Below, in pieces: positions 8,762 through 18,027 of a stretch of DNA of 37,024 nt. Positions within the stretch are counted from its first letter, which is position 1, and the number at the start of each line of letters is the position of its first letter. This DNA comes from Candidatus Heimdallarchaeota archaeon (lineage in GTDB: Archaea; Asgardarchaeota; Heimdallarchaeia; Heimdallarchaeales; Heimdallarchaeaceae). The position numbers were made by a program, and so were the translations under genes. The notes under the pieces were generated by a model. That model was not told where the DNA came from and did not search any database. It saw only the letters and a program-made list of their open reading frames with translations. Where the stretch lies: NCBI GenBank assembly GCA_016839945.1, contig JAEOTE010000005.1:1-37024 (forward strand). The letters run 5' to 3'.

Positions 8762-9009
8762 ATCCACAGAAAAAACAATTACTGAATATTAGTATTTTAA
8801 GCACTGTTTTTAATAAAAAACCAATATTTTTCATCTACTCTATTTGAAGAATAAACTTATTATTCTAAAATTAACACTTTTTAGCTTATTTGTTTAAGCT
8901 TTTCTTTGATTGAATCAATCTCTTTTTCAGTTCTGCAAAAAGTTTATAGTCTATCTATTTGAATATTATTTGATATTTATAAATATCGTCTAAGAAGGAT
9001 GAAGAAAAA
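8762..9009 (+). promoter_or_regulatory. Intergenic region with palindromic TATA element before the binding protein gene
   Basis: GATATTTATAAATATC at 8972-8987 is a perfect 16-base palindrome containing the TATA element TTTATAAA. AAGGATG at 8995-9001 may act as a ribosome site for the ATG at 9010. The rest of the 248-base gap is AT-rich with no other feature that I can see. Confidence 0.55.
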
Positions 9010-10494
9010 ATGAAAATAAAAAAAATAGCACTTTTAATATTGTTAGTTTCAACTTTGACATTTGGATCAACAATCTTCATGACAGAAGCTAAAGTAAAAC
9101 CAATAGATCCTCCAGAATTGAAACCTGATAGTGGCACACTGCATATAGTAACTAGACATGCAAGCAATATTCAAACTCTGTTTAGAGATAGATTCCTTGC
9201 ACATCCACTAGCAATAAACAATGGAATAACAGCACTAGAATTTAGTGCAGCAGGATCAGCTGAGGGAGCTAAGAAACTTATGGAAAATCCAGCAAAAGGA
9301 ATAGACATTGCATGGGGAGGTGGCCCAGCAGTATTCAATACTCTTAATGACTGGGGCTTATTACTGCCCATCGACAATATAACTCTAATAAACTACATTA
9401 ACTCAAAAGTTCCTGATCAAATTGCTGGAGCTGATACTAAACTTAATGACTCTTCTGGAAATCTCATATGGGTTGCTAATGCCATTTCTTCTTTTGGATT
9501 TACCGTCAATCATGATTTCTTAACTACTCATGGATTACCAGTACCTCATACATGGGAAGAACTAGCTTCTCCAGTATATTACATTGGAGCAGGTGCACGA
9601 GCAGTAAGTATGGGTGATCCACCAGGAACAACCTCAAACACCAGAATTTATCAAATCATTCTACAAGCGTTTGGATGGGAAGAAGGATGGTCCATTTTAA
9701 CAAGAATGGGAGCTAATTCAGGTATCTATCCAGGATCTGTAGCTACAAGACAAGCAGTAGTTGATGGTAACGTAGGTATCGCAATGACAATAGATTTTTA
9801 TGGTACAATCGCAGGTAGTGAAAATCCAGATTGTGAATATATCATTCCTGAAGGACAATCTATAGTTAATGGTGATCCAATAGCAATCTCAGCAAATACA
9901 GATAATAAAGCTAAAGCAGAGATTTTTCTCCAATATCTGTTTGATGAAAATGCTGGACAAACTGATTGGATGCGACCAGGTTTAGAACGTCTTCCTGTTA
10001 ATGAGTTGGCTTTTAATTCTACCTATGGTAAAACAAGAACTGACATATATGCACTATATAACGATACTCTAGTAAATGAAGGAATAGATTTTAATGAAAC
10101 TGAAGCAACTGCACACTTACGCGCATGCATATACTACTTCCATAACACTATCTCAGAATCTCATACTCAATTAAGAGAGACTTGGGGTGAAATGATAACT
10201 CAATTAGGTGATGGTACAATTACTCAAGCTCGTTTTGATGAGTTGGTAGATATGTTGGGTGCTGTAGGTATGACTCACGAAGAATCTTTTACAGTAACTA
10301 CTGAAATGCAAGATACTCTAAAAGCATCTGAATATGAAGAACAGTGGCTAGCTTTTGCTCTACAGAAGTATAGTAATTTAATATGTGAACTGGGCGGAGT
10401 ATGTGAGAAAACTGCTTTTCAATTAACACCGATATTAATATCTACAATTTTCATTGGAATACTAACAATAATCTTCCGAAAGAGAAGGAAATGA
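9010..10494 (+). CDS. ABC importer substrate-binding protein, Fbp/iron-thiamine type, C-terminally anchored
   Basis: This 494-residue protein has a signal peptide (MKIKKIALLILLVSTLTFGS). The mature part 'GTLHIVTRH..NIQTLFRDRF' followed by 'GIDIAWGGGPAVFNTLNDWGLLLPI' and later 'NHDFLTTHGLPVPHTWEELASP' matches the type-2 periplasmic-binding-protein fold of the FbpA/ThiB/AfuA group. 'ISANTDNKAKAEIFLQYL' is the usual hinge-to-second-lobe segment. Residues 330-460 are extra helical sequence compared with bacterial FbpA (about 340 aa). A C-terminal helix (about 468-490) with an RKRRK tail should anchor the protein outside the cell. The next gene encodes the matching permease, which supports a role in import of iron(III), a phosphonate, or a thiamine-like solute. 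The ligand cannot be assigned. Confidence 0.85.
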   Translation: MKIKKIALLILLVSTLTFGSTIFMTEAKVKPIDPPELKPDSGTLHIVTRHASNIQTLFRDRFLAHPLAINNGITALEFSAAGSAEGAKKLMENPAKGIDIAWGGGPAVFNTLNDWGLLLPIDNITLINYINSKVPDQIAGADTKLNDSSGNLIWVANAISSFGFTVNHDFLTTHGLPVPHTWEELASPVYYIGAGARAVSMGDPPGTTSNTRIYQIILQAFGWEEGWSILTRMGANSGIYPGSVATRQAVVDGNVGIAMTIDFYGTIAGSENPDCEYIIPEGQSIVNGDPIAISANTDNKAKAEIFLQYLFDENAGQTDWMRPGLERLPVNELAFNSTYGKTRTDIYALYNDTLVNEGIDFNETEATAHLRACIYYFHNTISESHTQLRETWGEMITQLGDGTITQARFDELVDMLGAVGMTHEESFTVTTEMQDTLKASEYEEQWLAFALQKYSNLICELGGVCEKTAFQLTPILISTIFIGILTIIFRKRRK

Positions 10495-10694
10495 AACCTT
10501 AACATTTCTTTCTTCTTATTTTTTTAAATCAAATTTCTTGAAAATACTTCACTTAATGTTTAATTTTTGGAAAAATTTTTTTTAATAACGTTAAAAGATT
10601 ACTTGAAAATCATAAAAAGCATCAATTTTAGGAGTAAAATTCAAAAAGCATAAAGAAATAAATATCCAGAAGGAGAAAAAATAGGAAGATTCCA
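10495..10694 (+). promoter_or_regulatory. T-rich terminator then AT-rich leader with RBS of the permease gene
   Basis: T-rich tracts follow the stop at 10494 (TTTCTTTCTTCTTATTTTTTT). AAGGAG at 10671-10676 and AGGAAG at 10683-10688 precede the ATG at 10695. A clear TATA element is not obvious; GAAATAAATAT (10654-10664) is the best candidate. Confidence 0.35.
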
Positions 10695-13586
10695 ATGGCA
10701 AAAACAAAGAAAAGTCAGAATAAAAAAAATAATGCTAAAGGGCAAAAAAAAGAAAGAAAATCTATTATAGACTTTCTATATGTGAAGTTACTACGTGATC
10801 GTTCTACAAACTTCATAATTGTTGTAACTGTTTTTGTTTTTATCGTTTGGATGGTAATTCCATTATTTTTAGTTTTGTCAGCAGGAGTATATTTCGATGG
10901 AAGTTGGTCAGGACAACCCATTGTAAATGTATTTGCAGGTAATTCAAGTAAAAAATTCTTTAATTTTGCAGGAGAACCAAATACACAACTCGTGACAAAA
11001 ACTACAGAGGAACTTGGAGGACCTTCTGATTCAATTAAGGTTGTTGATGATGTCGCTTATGTTGCGGAGCGGGAGGGTGGTATAGAGGTTCTGAATGTAA
11101 GTGATACATCTGAAATAATAGAAATAACAACATATGATGATAATATAAGTTCGTTTCAGGATATAGAAATAAAGGATAATTATTTATTTAGCGCAGCTGG
11201 AAAAAGCGGTCTAGTTGTATTCAACATTTCTAATGTAAATGATGGCATCTATCCAATCGCATTTTTACCAGGACTAGCTAATACTACTAATTTTCTAACT
11301 TTGTCAAACAACTTGGTTATTTTAGAAACTAATAGAGATGGATTTTCCATTATAGATGTATCTAATGTTGTTCAACCTGTAATTCAGGCTAATGTGTCAG
11401 TTGATTATGAACTAAAAAACATTGTAGTAAAAGATACCATTGCTTATGCAGTAGGTTATTCTCTTGGAATAATTGTTTTTAACATAAGCGATCCTACTGT
11501 TCCTCAAATTATTCGAACTTATAGTGATTTCCCAGGTCTTGGTACATTAAGAGTTCAAGATATCAGCGTTGTTAACGATATCGCTTATGTTGCTTTAGGT
11601 TCAAAAATGGCTCTATTTAATGTTAGCAATCCTGCTGATATTTCCTTAATTTCAGAGATGGACAATATAGAAGCAAATGGTGTGGAAGTTTCTGGTGATT
11701 ATGCTTATGTTACCGTATTTGATACTGTTAATCTGATATATGGAGTGGTTGTTGTTGATATTAGCAACACTACAAATTTAATTGAACTTGGAAGTTTCAC
11801 AACTTCACTTTATTTTAATCAAGATGTCTTTATAGATGAGTCAAGGAATCTTATCTTCTTAGCTCAAGGAAAAGGAGGAACTCAGATTGTTGATATAACT
11901 GATAAAAACAACCTTGTGCTCTTAAGTAGTTTTGTTGACACGCAAACAATTACTGTTTATATTTTTAGTGGAAAAAATAGGGGTATAGTATTAAATACAT
12001 TGATATTGGGAGTCTGTACAACCATCGGTTCAATACTTTTAGGTACAGCATTAGCGTTTATTTTGGCAAGATATGAATTTCCAGGAAAAAAACTAATAAG
12101 CTTATTAGCTTTAGCTCCTTTAATTATACCACCATTCATTTCAGGAATGGGTTTTAACTTACTTATAGGACCTAGTGGTTTACTTAATAACTTATTTCTA
12201 ATACCTGTTTTTCAAATAAAGGTAATTTTTACGGGATTTCTTGCTATTTGTTATGTACAAACTTCTCATTTCTATGCATTAGTTTACCTAAATGCTTATT
12301 CTTCATTTCTTAATATAGATCCAAGCATGGAAGAATCAGCTGAAAATCTTGGTGCAGGTAGTTTTCGTTTGTTTTACAGTGTTACTCTCCCCTTAGCACT
12401 GCCTGGAATAGGTGCAGGTTCTATACTAGTACTAATTCTTTCAATGGAAGATGTTGGGACACCAATAATCTTTGCAAGACTGGGTGATACTCTTGCAACT
12501 AATTATTTAACATATTATGTGTTTGATAACTTTCATAGACAGGGAGCTGCAGTGATTACGCCTGAAGTGTGTATCCTAGGGGCCCTACTGTTAATAATAG
12601 CACTAATTGGCTTCTTTATGATTCGAAAGTATGTTTCTCTTAGAAAATATGCAATGGTAAGTAAAGGGAGAGCAGGTGAATACAGACTGACAAAGGCTAG
12701 ATGGAAATTGTTGTTCATCTATCCTTTTCTAATTATACTTTTTGCATTATCATTATTAATCCATGTTGGAGTGTTTTTGATGTCTATTCTGAAAACTCTT
12801 GGCCCTACGAAAGCCTCTGATGTTAAATTCACGTTTGATAATTATCGTTTAATATTTGATAGAACATCATTAGAAGGACAACTATACAATATCCCTCCAT
12901 ATATGTTGAATACGATTGTTTATAGTGTTGTAGCAACTATGTTGATTATTATACTTGGTTCTTTAGCTGCATATGTTATAAGCAGAAAAGAATTCAAAGG
13001 AAAAAATCTATTAGATGCTTTAGTTACACTTCCTATTGCTATCCCAGGTATTGTTCTAGCTCTTGGATACTATAGAACTTTTGATTGGAGTAGCATAGCT
13101 GCGAAAAATCCCACGTGGATAAACAATATGATGGCAAATGTAACGTCTACTCTTCGGTTAGATCCGTTTATAGGAGTAGCAGTAACTCTACTAATATTGA
13201 GTTATACGGTTAGAAAATTTCCATTCACTGTGAGGTCAGCATTTGCAGGATTACAACAAACTGATGTGGTTCTTGAGGAAGCTTCATTTAATCTAGGAGC
13301 AAGTAGAATGCAAACCTTTTCAAAAGTGACTCTTCCTTTGATTTCACTTAATGTTTTTGCAGGATCTTTGGTATCCTTCCTCTATTGTCTTTCAGAGGTA
13401 TCTACTACAATATTTTTGATATTCCAATCAGAAGCAGGAACATTAACATGGTATATGGCTTGGATGCCTCTTAAATTTCAGATTTTCTGTGCTTTAGGTG
13501 TATTACTAATGTTACTTCAAGTCTTTAGCCTATTTGTAACAAATGTAATATTAGGTTCAAGGGCAGAAGCAATAACAGGAATCTAA
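10695..13586 (+). CDS. Fused double-domain ABC permease (FbpB type) with inserted LVIVD beta-propeller
   Basis: This 963-residue protein has a Lys-rich N-terminus and then membrane helix 1 (about 35-60). Residues about 85-415 are an extracytoplasmic insert made of LVIVD-type repeats of about 40-45 residues, for example 'VVDDVAYVAEREGGIEVLNVSD', 'IEIKDNYLFSAAGKSGLVVFNIS' and 'SVVNDIAYVALGSKMALFNVSN'; these fold as a beta-propeller in other proteins. The permease core follows. The first half has the EAA loop EESAENLGAGSFRLFYSVTLPLALPG (about 546). The second half starts near 667 and has EEASFNLGASRMQTFSKVTLPL (about 861). Two fused permease halves are normal for iron(III)/thiamine importers, but their usual length is about 500-550; the propeller explains the difference. 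It follows its binding protein by 200 bases. No ATPase gene lies in the window, so the ATPase must be encoded elsewhere or shared. Confidence 0.88.
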   Translation: MAKTKKSQNKKNNAKGQKKERKSIIDFLYVKLLRDRSTNFIIVVTVFVFIVWMVIPLFLVLSAGVYFDGSWSGQPIVNVFAGNSSKKFFNFAGEPNTQLVTKTTEELGGPSDSIKVVDDVAYVAEREGGIEVLNVSDTSEIIEITTYDDNISSFQDIEIKDNYLFSAAGKSGLVVFNISNVNDGIYPIAFLPGLANTTNFLTLSNNLVILETNRDGFSIIDVSNVVQPVIQANVSVDYELKNIVVKDTIAYAVGYSLGIIVFNISDPTVPQIIRTYSDFPGLGTLRVQDISVVNDIAYVALGSKMALFNVSNPADISLISEMDNIEANGVEVSGDYAYVTVFDTVNLIYGVVVVDISNTTNLIELGSFTTSLYFNQDVFIDESRNLIFLAQGKGGTQIVDITDKNNLVLLSSFVDTQTITVYIFSGKNRGIVLNTLILGVCTTIGSILLGTALAFILARYEFPGKKLISLLALAPLIIPPFISGMGFNLLIGPSGLLNNLFLIPVFQIKVIFTGFLAICYVQTSHFYALVYLNAYSSFLNIDPSMEESAENLGAGSFRLFYSVTLPLALPGIGAGSILVLILSMEDVGTPIIFARLGDTLATNYLTYYVFDNFHRQGAAVITPEVCILGALLLIIALIGFFMIRKYVSLRKYAMVSKGRAGEYRLTKARWKLLFIYPFLIILFALSLLIHVGVFLMSILKTLGPTKASDVKFTFDNYRLIFDRTSLEGQLYNIPPYMLNTIVYSVVATMLIIILGSLAAYVISRKEFKGKNLLDALVTLPIAIPGIVLALGYYRTFDWSSIAAKNPTWINNMMANVTSTLRLDPFIGVAVTLLILSYTVRKFPFTVRSAFAGLQQTDVVLEEASFNLGASRMQTFSKVTLPLISLNVFAGSLVSFLYCLSEVSTTIFLIFQSEAGTLTWYMAWMPLKFQIFCALGVLLMLLQVFSLFVTNVILGSRAEAITGI

Positions 13587-13617
13587 TTTCTTTTTTCTTT
13601 TTTTTCTTTTTTTCAAA
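13587..13617. terminator. T-tract between convergent genes
   Basis: Nearly pure T with scattered C between the permease stop and the end of the opposite-strand transglutaminase gene. It fits an oligo-T terminator for the + strand gene. The − strand sees only A here, so it may not end there. Confidence 0.55.
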
Positions 13618-15297
13618 TCATTGAAAGTGGATTTTTTTCTGTTCGTACCCTATTTTCCCTCCATTCTCATCTTGAAAAATAAACTCAATCAATGTCTTTC
13701 CAAGAAAATTAGTGGCTGGTATTTCAATCATTTTTGTTTCGTGAGAATTGTCCTCTAACCTTAATGGGTATAAATGACTTGTAAAAATACCACCTCTTAC
13801 GAATGATATTCTCAGTGTTCCTACAATTTCTTCATTATTTCTATTATAGAGATGAACAGGGATGCTAAATGGTTTATATATCGGTGCTGTCTCAGGGGCT
13901 ATTGCTTTGATTTCAATGTTTTTAGTTTGTTGTTCCAAATCTAGACTTGGCATAGAAAAACTCCAAGATATATTCTCAAACAACGTTCCTTTTGTTTTTA
14001 ACATCTCTTCAGAATGGGTTTCAGAAATCTTCCCTACTATTTTACTTTTCATATAAACTGCATCTTTGTGAGATTTTACAGATATTTGATACTTATCCAT
14101 GTCATCATAGCTATATCTAATTTCTCGAATTGCTGTATCTCCAAGTGTATTACCTCGTTGCAGTATAATACATGAAGGATCTCGATGAAGATATCTAACA
14201 TCATGAATTAATGTTGGATCAATAGGAAACCATATGCCATTAATGAAGAATTCTGCTTGGGAATGATACAACCACCCTTCTATATCACTATGAATAATAC
14301 TTGTTGTCATTCTTGCTGGTATGTTAGCAGCTCTGCACAAACTTACAAAAAGGGATGCAAATTCTGTGCAATCCCCATAACGATTTTCTATCGCGAATAT
14401 AGGTCCATAATCCCCATCAAGTGGAATATAATCAATGTTATTCTTGATGAATTTGAGAAAAGCAAAAACTTTCCCTAAAGGAGAATATTCTTGAAACTTT
14501 CTTGCAACCTTCCTTATCGACTGGTGAGTTGATTCAATGAATGGTTCGGGTTGTGTATACTTTCTAAAAGTTTCTAAGTAAAGGTCTTCTAAAGATTCTT
14601 CATGACCTTTAATTCTTGTAATATCATATGCGACTAATCTTGTTATAATATATGCTCTATAAGCTAAAGTGATTTTTTCTTTTGGGTTAATTTGATGAAA
14701 ATAGAATCTTAACCATCGATTTCCTTCATCATCATATATTAATTTAGAGGGTTGATAGTTGCAAACAACATTAGTGACATGTTGTATTGGAGTAATATTT
14801 GGAGGGATCATAACGTCCATTACAAAATTATTCAAGGGAATATTGTTTGGATTCTCAAAGTGAACTCCATAAGAAAGAACCCAACGATATAATAGTTGTT
14901 TATTAGTTTTAATATTTAGTTTTTCTCGTAATCTAAAATCTCCGTCAATTTGTAAAAGGTAAGTACCAGAATAAAGATCAGGAACAACTGGAAAGGTGTA
15001 TATTCTTCGAAGACCAGTTTCATCTAAACGAACTTGATTAGAATCAATTATTGTCCCTATTGGAGAAACTAAAAGTATGTGTAAATTAACGTCTTTTTTG
15101 GTACGAACAAAAGGAATTGACTGTTCTTTACCAGCAACTAAAATACTATCCCCTACCTCTATGAGATTTTGTAAGGACACTTGTTTAGCCTTATTGCCTT
15201 TAACATGAAACACTTCTATCATGTTTGAATCACAAGGATGTTGTAATATTCTACAAATATTTAGAGGAATATGTTGTTCTAATTCCTCTGTAATCAA
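13618..15297 (-). CDS. Transglutaminase-like cysteine protease-fold protein
   Basis: This 559-residue protein starts at TTG 15297. A TATA element on this strand (complement of ATTATAAATATA, 15314-15325) lies about 25 bases upstream, so the message should be leaderless or nearly so, which supports this start. Residues about 290-365 hold the transglutaminase-like core: YGDCTEFASLFVSLCRAANIPARM with the nucleophile cysteine near 308, HSQAEFF with the histidine near 345, and FPIDPT with the aspartate near 360. N-terminal residues 30-230 look like beta-sandwich domains, and the C-terminal 120 residues form another beta-rich domain. There is no signal peptide or membrane helix, so it is probably cytosolic. 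The family includes peptidases and cross-linking enzymes; the substrate is unknown. Confidence 0.82.
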   Translation of the reverse strand: MITEELEQHIPLNICRILQHPCDSNMIEVFHVKGNKAKQVSLQNLIEVGDSILVAGKEQSIPFVRTKKDVNLHILLVSPIGTIIDSNQVRLDETGLRRIYTFPVVPDLYSGTYLLQIDGDFRLREKLNIKTNKQLLYRWVLSYGVHFENPNNIPLNNFVMDVMIPPNITPIQHVTNVVCNYQPSKLIYDDEGNRWLRFYFHQINPKEKITLAYRAYIITRLVAYDITRIKGHEESLEDLYLETFRKYTQPEPFIESTHQSIRKVARKFQEYSPLGKVFAFLKFIKNNIDYIPLDGDYGPIFAIENRYGDCTEFASLFVSLCRAANIPARMTTSIIHSDIEGWLYHSQAEFFINGIWFPIDPTLIHDVRYLHRDPSCIILQRGNTLGDTAIREIRYSYDDMDKYQISVKSHKDAVYMKSKIVGKISETHSEEMLKTKGTLFENISWSFSMPSLDLEQQTKNIEIKAIAPETAPIYKPFSIPVHLYNRNNEEIVGTLRISFVRGGIFTSHLYPLRLEDNSHETKMIEIPATNFLGKTLIEFIFQDENGGKIGYEQKKIHFQ

Positions 15298-15701
15298 ATT
15301 AGAAGAGAAATCGATTATAAATATACGTAATATTGTCGGAACTTGAATTACTCAACAGATAGGGAAATGAAAACATAAGCTAGAGCTTTGAATAAATTAT
15401 TTCTGTGAAAACTGAATATAGCTTAAACGTTAATGAAATTTTTGTAGATTCATAAATTATAGATTAGCTTGAATTCATGTTATCTGACTGTAATGAATTG
15501 AATTTGGAATAATGTCATTATGTGAATGGAATATTTAACAGTTTAAAAAATTCATTCCAATTATTAAAATGTTTAATTAATTAATCATACGTTTCATAGA
15601 AATGTTTTTTGTTTTTCTTGTTAGTATCGAAATTTCTTTGGGAAACATTTATTATATAGTAGATTCTTTGTTACTTGCACATTAATGTGCGGTGAAAATG
15701 A
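15298..15701. promoter_or_regulatory. Divergent intergenic region with two promoters and palindromes
   Basis: The left edge carries the TATA element of the transglutaminase gene (15314-15325, − strand). In the middle, ATAATGTCATTAT (15509-15521) is a short palindrome of unknown meaning. On the + strand ATTTATTATATAG (15647-15659) is the likely TATA box for the gene at 15702. GCACATTAATGTGC (15677-15690) is a perfect 14-base palindrome at about the transcription start, and GGTGA (15691-15695) may be the ribosome site. No open reading frame of note was seen in the 404 bases. Confidence 0.5.
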
Positions 15702-16898
15702 ATGAAAAGAAAATACATTCTAGCATCAATTCTAATTGTGGGAATGATTGCCGGCATGACCGCTCAAGGTGTTCACCCACCACCTAGTTACATCCTAGTT
15801 TCTAATGGTGTTGTAGCTATTGATTTAGCTCATGGTGGATTTACTGATAATCGAGGACATGAAACACTCGATCCATTAGTATCAAACCTTACATATGCAG
15901 GCAATGAAGTAGTTTTCCTAGAAGACGATGGAACAAAGAAATGGAAATACGAAATACCAGATGAAGCTTCAATACTCATCTTGACTCAGTGTGATATAAA
16001 CTACACTATTGAAGAAAGAGAAGAAGTCAAAAGATGGCTAATGTTGGAAAACAAGCTTATACTCGTAGCAGGAGATAGTGATTATGTTCCAAGTGGAGAA
16101 ACTGCACCAGCCTTTAATATGGTTTATCTCAATGAATTATTCCATTCTATTGGTGCCATAAGTAGGTTTGCTTCAGTCTCTATAGAAGATGATTATTACA
16201 AGGATGGTTCATCTTATCGTCCTGCAGCTCCTAGAGAAGGCCACGGAGACAGACCTGGAACTGGAATTATCTCTGACATCTTAACAGCAGGTATTCCAGA
16301 ATTCGTTAGTTATGCAGATCAGCAAGCCTCAAACGTTTCATTATGGGACGATTGGCACAAAAATGAAACAGGAATTATGGTTCACTCACCAACTTCTATT
16401 GTTGCTTGGGTAGAAGCTGTAAGTGATGATAATCCATTGGATGAATATAGTCACATAAGAGACATCAGAGAAGGAAGTATATCCTTCCCAAGATACCTAG
16501 AAGTAGTTTATTGGTTCAGTGAACATGCAGTAGCCTTTGACAGTGATGTAACTGATGGTCACTATGATTTCTATGCTATGGATAACGTTACTGCTGGAGA
16601 AAATGGTGACTATCCTGCTGTTGTATGGGAAGACCTATACCTATCCTTAGGAGTACACAGTTATATGATTCTTGCTGGTGAAGGAATCTTTACCTTCTAC
16701 AAGAGTATGTATAACACATATACTGAAAAAGGAGACTATGGTGACGGAATACACTACGGCAAAATGTTTGTAGATAACATATTCAATCACTACCTAGTTC
16801 CAATAATAGCAGTAGACGAAGGATCATTTGCATTTGCATTTGCTATAATCCCACTAGCCTTCATTGGCGTAATATATGTATTAATGAGAAAAAGATAA
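15702..16898 (+). CDS. Secreted, C-terminally anchored protein with DUF4350/GATase1-like domain
   Basis: This 398-residue protein has a signal peptide (KRKYILASILIVGMIAGMTAQG). Residues about 30-130 read 'VAIDLAHGGFTDNRGHETLDPLVSNL', then 'EASILILTQCDINYTIEEREEVKRWLMLENKLILVAGDSDY'. This is the Rossmann-like pattern of DUF4350/GATase1-like modules, in which a loop or helix leads to a conserved 'I-L-T...F...E...L..W...GG-L-L-AGDSD'. It lacks an obvious catalytic cysteine, so it is more likely a binding or structural domain. Central residues 160-340 are Asp- and Tyr-rich. A single C-terminal helix (about 372-394) and an RKR tail anchor it. It forms its own transcription unit. Function unknown. 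Confidence 0.7.
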   Translation: MKRKYILASILIVGMIAGMTAQGVHPPPSYILVSNGVVAIDLAHGGFTDNRGHETLDPLVSNLTYAGNEVVFLEDDGTKKWKYEIPDEASILILTQCDINYTIEEREEVKRWLMLENKLILVAGDSDYVPSGETAPAFNMVYLNELFHSIGAISRFASVSIEDDYYKDGSSYRPAAPREGHGDRPGTGIISDILTAGIPEFVSYADQQASNVSLWDDWHKNETGIMVHSPTSIVAWVEAVSDDNPLDEYSHIRDIREGSISFPRYLEVVYWFSEHAVAFDSDVTDGHYDFYAMDNVTAGENGDYPAVVWEDLYLSLGVHSYMILAGEGIFTFYKSMYNTYTEKGDYGDGIHYGKMFVDNIFNHYLVPIIAVDEGSFAFAFAIIPLAFIGVIYVLMRKR

Positions 16899-16938
16899 TT
16901 CTTTTTCTTTTTCCTTTATTTTTTTGTTTATTTTTTAA
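16899..16938 (+). terminator. T-rich terminator
   Basis: Oligo-T runs with single interruptions follow the stop codon immediately, as after the other + strand surface-protein genes here. Confidence 0.5.
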
Positions 16939-17101
16939 AAATCAGAAAGTTTGTAAACACTTGAAATTCCTAGAAAGGTTATTTATAGCTAGTAAATCAA
17001 TGTTGTATTGTTCTATCTGTGTTGGTGATATATAATTGACAATCATATGGGGTTATACACCTACTGATACTCTTCCTAAAATGAAGAAAATAGGAGGAAA
17101 A

Positions 17102-17449
17102 ATGAAAGAAGCAAAGCAAATTTTTTCTGCAATTCTCTTTGAGAAAGGAATAAATGGGATTGCAATAAACATAAACAAAATCGAAGAAAAACCGCAGATT
17201 AAACTAAGCTTGGTAATAGATGAAGTAATTGCTTTTGAGCAATATCTTTCTCCTCCAAACATAGGAGAATGCACTTTTATGATGGAGAAAGAAATAATTC
17301 CAAAAACAAAGATAGAAATATGTGTTGTTGTTAAAGAAGGGATAATTCATCTCCCAATATCAGCTATTGGTACTGGTATGGGTTTTCACAAGATGAGTGA
17401 TGAGTTCGTACCTACAAATCACCTTCCTTTAGGAATAATTATCTCATAA
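17102..17449 (+). CDS. Small conserved-looking unknown protein
   Basis: The 115-residue product begins at ATG 17102, chosen because GGAGG (17093-17097) sits just before it; the frame extends upstream to a TTG at 17036 and an ATG at 17081, neither with a ribosome site. The sequence alternates hydrophobic and charged residues (KLSLVIDEVIAFEQYLSPP; KTKIEICVVVKEGIIHLPIS), suggesting a compact beta-rich fold. There is no signal peptide, membrane helix or metal motif. The C-terminus contains GTGMGFHKMSDEF. I do not recognise a family. It is convergent with the acetyltransferase gene, with one base between the stop codons. Confidence 0.55.
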   Translation: MKEAKQIFSAILFEKGINGIAININKIEEKPQIKLSLVIDEVIAFEQYLSPPNIGECTFMMEKEIIPKTKIEICVVVKEGIIHLPISAIGTGMGFHKMSDEFVPTNHLPLGIIIS

Positions 17450-17450
17450 A

Positions 17451-17948
17451 CTAAAGATCTTTTTTCATTGAGATAAGGTTTCTAGTAAAACCAAGGTTAT
17501 CATAAAAATCCAACCCACTAGAATTCTTCACATGAACGTTGAGTGACATACAGTTAGCATTATTGTTCTTAGCAAACTCATGTTCAAATTTTTCCATCAA
17601 TTCTGTTCCAATTCCTTTTCTTCTAAACTCTTCCAGAATCGTAATATCGGAGATATGAGCTATTATTCTCTTTCTAAAAAAACCTGAATACATACGTATG
17701 TAACCATATAGAAAACCCACTACTTCTTTCTCAAATTTAACAACATAAACAACTTGTGTTATATCATTCATTGCAGTCTCTATAACGAATTTGAAGTTTG
17801 CCTTTCCTTCTGAATCAAAAATAAAATCTTTATCAAATTCAGCATGCCAATTTATTGTTTGTGTCCATAAATCAATAATTTCTTCAATGTCTTCTTTTGA
17901 ACCTTTAATTATTTCAAAGTGAAATTTATTATTAGATTCAGTATGCAT
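17451..17948 (-). CDS. GNAT-family N-acetyltransferase
   Basis: The product is about 165 residues. The core has the acetyl-CoA binding motif A: 'HISDITILEEFRRKGIGTELMEKFEHEFA', where RRKGIG matches the Q/R-x-x-G-x-G/A signature. A preceding strand 'VVYVVKFEKEVVGFLYGYI' and a following 'CMSLNVHVKNSSGLDFYDNLGF' complete the fold. These enzymes move an acetyl group from acetyl-CoA to an amine; the substrate here is not predictable. ATG 17948 is preferred over a TTG three codons upstream. No ribosome site is visible, so leaderless initiation is likely. Confidence 0.87.
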   Translation of the reverse strand: MHTESNNKFHFEIIKGSKEDIEEIIDLWTQTINWHAEFDKDFIFDSEGKANFKFVIETAMNDITQVVYVVKFEKEVVGFLYGYIRMYSGFFRKRIIAHISDITILEEFRRKGIGTELMEKFEHEFAKNNNANCMSLNVHVKNSSGLDFYDNLGFTRNLISMKKDL

Positions 17949-18027
17949 AGTGAACAAGAATTTTACTAATTCTAATACTTAACGCATTTTTTTCATTCAT
18001 TATTCTATTACTCACGTTATGAAACTT

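Noticed and set aside
15509..15521. ATAATGTCATTAT palindrome as an operator
   Set aside because: It is over 130 bases from one promoter and nearly 190 from the other, and short AT-rich palindromes are expected by chance here.
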